Shown here: positions 26,601 to 64,000 of the stretch, piece after piece | Position numbering within the stretch: position 1 is the stretch's first letter | How the letters are laid out: each line of letters begins with the position of its first letter | Assembly (NCBI GenBank): GCA_013399115.1 | Contig: VXAA01003831.1 | Span: forward strand, 1 to 64,000 | Length of the DNA: 64,000 bases | Source of the DNA: Anseranas semipalmata | Taxonomy: Eukaryota; Chordata; Aves; Anseriformes; Anseranatidae | Reading direction: 5' to 3' | The notes under the pieces: generated by a model | Seen by the model: the letters and a program-made list of their open reading frames with translations, nothing else | The model's database searches: none | Told to the model about the DNA's origin: nothing | Program-made: the position numbers and the translations under genes

Positions 26601-29600
26601 CGCGTTGGTGAAAGTCTGGGAGGTATATTCTAGAGAAAGAATACAGTGAATTATACCAGTATAAAAGCTGTGCACTAAGAATAATAAAAAGGTTTGATCA
26701 AATCTTTAAACTAAAATCTCTTTAAACTGTTTTACAAGGGCTTTCTCCCCTGCCCAGGCCATTTTACATGCTTATTTACTACAGTGTAAATCATACTTCA
26801 TGGAGCTGAGATGACAAATGAAGCCTGCCACAATTCTGCATGAAATGTAACATTTTCTTAGGCGAGACAGAAGTTGACAGAGCATCAAATGATCATGTTC
26901 CATCTATAACTTTCACTCTGTCAAGTCTTCTGTCCTCTGCACGCCAATTATAATAAATATAGCCGACTGCATATAGCCAGAAGAAAATGAAGGCAGCTTT
27001 CTAACATATGTAAAACTAAAATATTCAGACATTTGTAAATGTGTTGATGGTTTATATAAAAGCAATGCTCTGTTCTCTTTGGGTTCAAGACAATAAGAAT
27101 TTGGAAAGGAATAAATATTTAGAAATCAACATTGCATATAAAAATAGTCAGCTCAGAGTAATACCCTCTTACGGTGTTTGAAGACAAAAGGTGATGTCAG
27201 TAAGCCTGGCTGGCTGAAGTATCTTTACCATAGGAAGTATTTCTGGGCTCATGAGAAGTAGTATTGATTTATCGTCCCATAGGTATTAACCCATAAAGCA
27301 ACACAACAAGCATATTGTTTGCTAGAAAGAAATAACCAAACCACACACCCCTTCCTTGCATTTTTTGGAGGGACTTTCTTTTGACTCCCTGAATTATTTA
27401 AAAAATGTATAGTTCCAGGAAATTATTTTTGAGGTCATTCTGACTGTTAGTACATCTTTCACAAAGAATATGTGCTTCTTGCTCAGCTGTTAGCAATAAA
27501 AATGGTTGCATATTATTTCTGATTTATAATCAGACTGTACATATCCCCCCAGTATTACAAATTTACAAGTAATATTGAGTTCATATTAAGTAAACTATAC
27601 TATAACTAATAGATGGATGGAATAATTTCTTCTCCACACTCTTACCTCAGTCTGAAAACAGAGAGGCTGAATGCTTCCATGTGGCCACTGGATACCTCTT
27701 TTCTTAATAATGATTAATTATATCCTAGACCATCGCTGGACCCAGCATTAGCCTGAGGCTGATGTATGCATTTAAGCATCCACGCTGGTCTCATTTTCTC
27801 ACTGTGTTATCTAATTCAGAATGTGAAGTTCATAGGAAAGATTATTTCTGTATGAATAGGTAGAAATACAGCAGGCAGCATGTCACTGCCACTATGCGAA
27901 CAGCAAAGACAGAGGTAACTCCAACGCACCATCAACAAAAATGCTGCTAAATTCCACCTGAATGCCAAAGTGCAGATATTACCTGACAATCACCATTATT
28001 AGGCCAAAGAATGGAGATATAGGCAGATACTAAGACACCTGTGATTTCAAATTGTCAGAGGTCCTTCTTTGTGCCATATTTTCTGTTTACTGTGTTTAGT
28101 GGGTCTTCCAGGACCCAAGTGCCTGGCCTTGTGTGTTACAGATGTTTATGTTTTGGCTTGTGTAAATAGTGTAGATTACTCTAGATTTGAAAAAACATGA
28201 AAGGTAGAAAAGGAACTCTCAAAAAGTCACACAGATATATGATTTCAGATGTAAAAAGATATGGCTTCAATACAATCACTTTTCAGGGAACCTAACAAGG
28301 GAATACTGTTCTCAGGAGACATGTTTCATAGAAAAAAAAATGTATTTCATCAAGGAAGTTACCACTATGAAAAGGAAAAATAATTATAAACTCAATGTAC
28401 ATCTGCCAGAAAAGATACACAGGCTAAGAGACAATTTGTTTCAAAATATATATTGGATTATTTTGTTATGTTCTATTTTTGTTTTGCCTATGTTCAGAAT
28501 TTTCTTCTTTTTTTTTTTTTAAAACCGAACACTGCTCCATTCCTATTTGAAAAAGAAAATTGCTGGTGACTAGAATGTGTAGGAATAAAGACAGAGACTC
28601 AGGAAAACAGAGAACTGCTACCCTGCTTTACATTTTAGTGGACTAGAGAACACACTATTTGTTGAAGTTGTTAGTACTACTCATCATAAAGAGAGCAAGG
28701 GCACCACCTGCTGTTTTAGAAATGTATTTATTTGGGTCATGAAAGTTACTCTTCAAGTACTGCATTCAAAAACAGTCAGGCCTACTAAACAAGCTGTACT
28801 TCTTTAGGAAAGCTTTTTCCTGAAATTTAAGCTTATGCAAGACAATTTTAACAAATTATGTGTTTGCAATTGCCTGTTCACAAAATGAACTGTACTGTAG
28901 CAACAAAGCTGGCCAAAAATGACTGAATACGGGATACTTACAGACTTTTGAAAGTAAGAAAGGGTTTCACACCCGTTCTGCTTTAGTACATGGGCTCTTC
29001 TTCACCCAGCGCATCAAAATCCAGCATTGACAACATTTTCAGGAGATCTGATTTGTACTCAATAACCACTGACAAGTTTACTCATTGACTTAAGTAGAAA
29101 CAGCATTTCTAGCAAGACAAAGGTTTAGGTCATTTTACAAGCTGGAGGTTATGGAATAAATAAGTCCTACTAGATAAGAAGTATGACATAAAACTATAGT
29201 TCAAACAGTTTTTGATTTTCTTTTCCAAAGGACTTTGTTTCCAAAATGCTCCAAGTTAAGAAAACACAGTAGTGTTAGTACACACCCAGTGACAGTGAGT
29301 AGTCCCTTTACTAGCAAAGGGAATTGTTTTCTGACGCGCAGATTTGGTTCCAGCATACATGTAGGACTTTCTAAAATCAACCATCTAGCAGTTCTCAGAC
29401 AATTCAAACCAAGCAAATTAAATCGCTAGCTGACATGGAGATAAACTGTAGAGTGCAATTAAAAACTCTCACCAGCAGCTTGGGTCCTCTGAGTCAGAGA
29501 AGGCTGAATGTCTGCATAATACCTCCTAGACAACAAGAGGAATCATCCTATATTCTCCTCTTCCTCTGAAAAACATACAGCACTTTGGAAAACACTGCAC

Positions 29601-30395
29601 CAGGCTGATTAGAAAGAAACAGACTATTGTGCTTCATAGGCTGGTAAAGGACTTTTATGATGACTGGTCATTTATAAATAAAATGATCATCTGTCAGAAC
29701 TCTTCCATAAGAGTAAGAATCAGCACTAAAGGAAATGGCCGATTTCTATTCAGGGACACTCAGTCATTTGGCCAGCCAATGTTCTCAAGGATTTTAAGTG
29801 AAAGTGAGTTCAGAACAGCAGCAGCAGCAGCCTATTCACAAATTTGGGAAAACAATATGCAACATTAACAAATTATGTGCTTTTGCCAAGGAAAAAGATA
29901 TCGCAGCCCATTTCCTCTTCAGACAACGAGAGCAAAGATTCACCTTCACTGCTTACAAGCAAAAGTATATCAGATACTTTGATTTTTACCCTGTATAATT
30001 TAGTTCTGATTTGTTCTTGGAAAATTCAAAGGATGAGTGAAAAAAATGGTATAACTTGATTGCTTCCCATGAGCTAAGATGAAGTTCGAATATTTCTGTA
30101 ACACATTAACATCAAACATATTTCAGTAACAGACGCATAACCCATGCTTTGTCTATCAGTACCAGTTCTTACAAAGTAACAGTTGAGGTGTTAGTACAGC
30201 ATCCTGCTTTCTCCTTTTGAAGATGCTTTGTACATCTGCAAGATGTGCAAAACAAAAGTAATTTGTGATTGCATTAAGCTTGTGCATTTATTGGTGGCTT
30301 ATTCAAAATTAATTCATTGCTGTAAATGAATGCTAATAACAAATTAGTAAAAACTTTTTCTTTTCTTCTGTTTTTTTTTTTTTTACACAAATAGT

Positions 30396-30401
30396 TTTAT
30401 T
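30396..30401 (-). terminator. Distal poly(A) signal AATAAA
   Basis: Canonical hexamer on the minus strand. An A run of about 14 begins 12 nt after it (plus-strand T run 30,371-30,384), so the cleavage point cannot be fixed from sequence, and oligo-dT reads could prime on genomic A here. Confidence 0.65.
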
Positions 30402-30976
30402 ACAAACTTGAATTCTTAAGAAATAATACACATTTAAGAAATTACACAAAGGCCTTGACATTTGCAAAAATCTTTTGGTATTTTCATGGTTATAGACTAT
30501 AAAACATTTTTGGGTGCTGATGTGCTCAAATATTCATTGCATAGCATCGTTGCATAGAAATTCTTTAGAAATATTTTTGAGGCCACTTTTAAGAATTTTT
30601 TTGGCACAACATTAACAAAATTAAGGCCTTATCCTTTTCAATATCAAGTCATTCAGTGTGTGAGTAGTGTTTAAAACCCTGAAAAACATTAAATACAGAA
30701 TAAAGACTATAAGCTCAAAGCAGGATTTACTATAATAAACACAAATAGCTATTAACCTGGGTTCAGTATCTGCAACTTTGGCATTGAAATGACCTATGTA
30801 AATGAACATTTCACATCATATTTTGGCATTTAACATCTAATTTATGACACTGAAAAGAAGAAAACTTTTGTAAGCTTCTTTTTGAAATGATAAACTTAAA
30901 GCCTAATGGTCAATATCTATATAAATTACTAAAATATTTATATATATATTTTTTCTTGACCATCGCTGGATCATTC

Positions 30977-30982
30977 TTTATT
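30977..30982 (-). terminator. Possible internal poly(A) signal
   Basis: AATAAA on the minus strand within the 3' UTR, about 730 nt after the stop codon. Use is unproven. Confidence 0.35.
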
Positions 30983-31391
30983 CCACAGGAAAGTTTGTTC
31001 TACTGCATAAAGAAGCTGCATAGTACCAACATAGCAGAAACACTTACTTGCCTATTTGGGAGACCAATTTGGCAATCTCTTCCAGATGTAGTCCCATTCA
31101 AACCAATAGCACTAAGGACTACAACAGAAGCAAAGGTTTGCAGGATGGCAATCTATGCTTTGAAAAGATGGTTACTTGTTGCTTAACCACAGTCTGTAAT
31201 CCCAAAACTCCTTTTTTTTTACATTAGTATTGCTTTGTACAGGAACAATAAGTACATATCCAAGAGTGTGGGATTTTGAGACACCTAAATAATGGTAACA
31301 AACTTATCTGGGGAAGAAAAATGAATCTAAATATATAATACAAGAATGAGAAAGGGGAGTCAAACAGTATAAGGCAGAACTGCATACCTCC

Positions 31392-31398
31392 TAGCACC
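31392..31398 (-). promoter_or_regulatory. miR-29 target site, 7mer-A1 seed match
   Basis: Reads GGTGCTA on the transcript strand, preceded by A instead of the T needed for an 8mer. It is a weaker second match about 270 nt after the first. Confidence 0.45.
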
Positions 31399-31427
31399 TT
31401 TGCATTTTTCTGGATGAACGCTGACTT

Positions 31428-31433
31428 TTTATT
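31428..31433 (-). terminator. Possible proximal poly(A) signal
   Basis: AATAAA on the minus strand about 280 nt after the stop codon. Use here would keep the miR-29 8mer but lose the second seed match. Confidence 0.35.
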
Positions 31434-31668
31434 CTATCAGTGCATTGCATTTATATAAAAAATATATATATTTTGATCAAAAGTGCCATTTGGCATGTCA
31501 ACATTTGAAGCTTATCTTTGTTGTCTCTTTTCTTCTTCAGCAAGGACAGGGCCAGTAAAGCAGTGTGTGTTAGTTATGCAAGTTCCTAAAAGGCACTTTA
31601 CTGTTTTCATATTGGACAACAATGAGGTACATATGATATATGTCTAGGCTTCATTGCTGTTAAACAAA

Positions 31669-31676
31669 TAGCACCA
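31669..31676 (-). promoter_or_regulatory. miR-29 target site, 8mer seed match
   Basis: Reads TGGTGCTA on the transcript strand, a full 8mer match for the miR-29 seed (AGCACC with A opposite position 1). It starts 34 nt after the stop codon. Collagen IV mRNAs are established miR-29 targets; use of this particular site is inferred. Confidence 0.7.
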
Positions 31677-31709
31677 TATTGTGTGAAATTAGTTGAAATT
31701 CAAAAGTCA

Positions 31710-64000
<32,291 letters not shown>

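Larger units (their letters stand above)
18991..30384. other. Long gene-free stretch downstream of COL4A1
   Basis: About 11 kb of AT-rich sequence with simple repeats (20,895-21,020; 23,370-23,395; 23,602-23,634; 23,955-23,975). I see no exon, RNA gene or further CR1 copy. IRS2 would be expected beyond the left edge. Confidence 0.6.
30385..31709 (-). other. COL4A1: COL4A1 3' untranslated region
   Basis: About 1.3 kb of AT-rich sequence follows the stop codon without an open frame in continuation. The end is set by the most distal AATAAA; that length is close to what is known for mammalian COL4A1. Two earlier AATAAA hexamers could give shorter transcripts. The exact cleavage site is inferred. 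Confidence 0.75.

Noticed and set aside
1..31709. IRS2 or another protein gene in the left part
   Set aside because: IRS2 is expected on this side by synteny but no insulin receptor substrate sequence or other exon set is seen in the window.

Overview
The window is a piece of a bird genome. The main evidence is the many CR1 LINE copies carrying the characteristic avian CR1 3' sequence, with no mammalian SINEs or L1. The other landmark is the 3' two-thirds of a vertebrate type IV collagen gene on the minus strand. The spliced C-terminal sequence identifies it as COL4A1, the alpha-1(IV) chain of basement membrane collagen. It matches alpha-1 rather than alpha-3, -5, -4, -2 or -6 in the NC1 domain ([51 protein letters not shown]) and in the pattern of collagenous interruptions. 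The species cannot be read from the sequence.

Layout. Positions 1 to about 30.4 kb lie 3' of COL4A1. In other vertebrates the next gene on this side is IRS2, but no part of it is seen here. I found no convincing protein-coding gene in this stretch. It holds CR1 fragments at 1-355, 1650-3840, 5014-6635, 13358-13460, 17905-18137 and 18340-18990, simple repeats, and one stretch that could be a regulatory element near 12.5-12.7 kb. From 30,385 to 31,709 is the COL4A1 3' UTR, with three possible poly(A) signals and two miR-29 seed matches. From 31,710 to 62,921 are 28 coding exons on the minus strand, read right to left. All have consistent phases, and every intron is GT-AG except one GC-AG. By comparison with the 52-exon human gene they are exons 25-52. 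They sum to 3,474 nt, or 1,157 residues plus the stop codon. The remaining roughly 512 residues and the promoter lie to the right of the window. From 62,922 to 64,000 is intron with nothing recognised.

How the parts work together. Exons 25-47 and the start of exon 48 encode the Gly-X-Y triple helix with its usual short interruptions. Exons 48-52 encode the NC1 domain, with all 12 cysteines and both residues of the sulfilimine cross-link (Met-93 and Lys-211, NC1 numbering). NC1 selects partner chains and joins trimers into the basement membrane network. The miR-29 sites in the 3' UTR fit the known control of collagen mRNAs by that family.

I found no new gene system. The points most worth a second look are the GC-AG intron of 104 bp, a likely false duplication at a single N near 53,090, the miR-29 8mer just after the stop codon, a GC-rich CR1 copy that imitates a 265-codon gene, CR1 copies that share an altered reverse transcriptase active site, and a possible solo LTR in intron 43.
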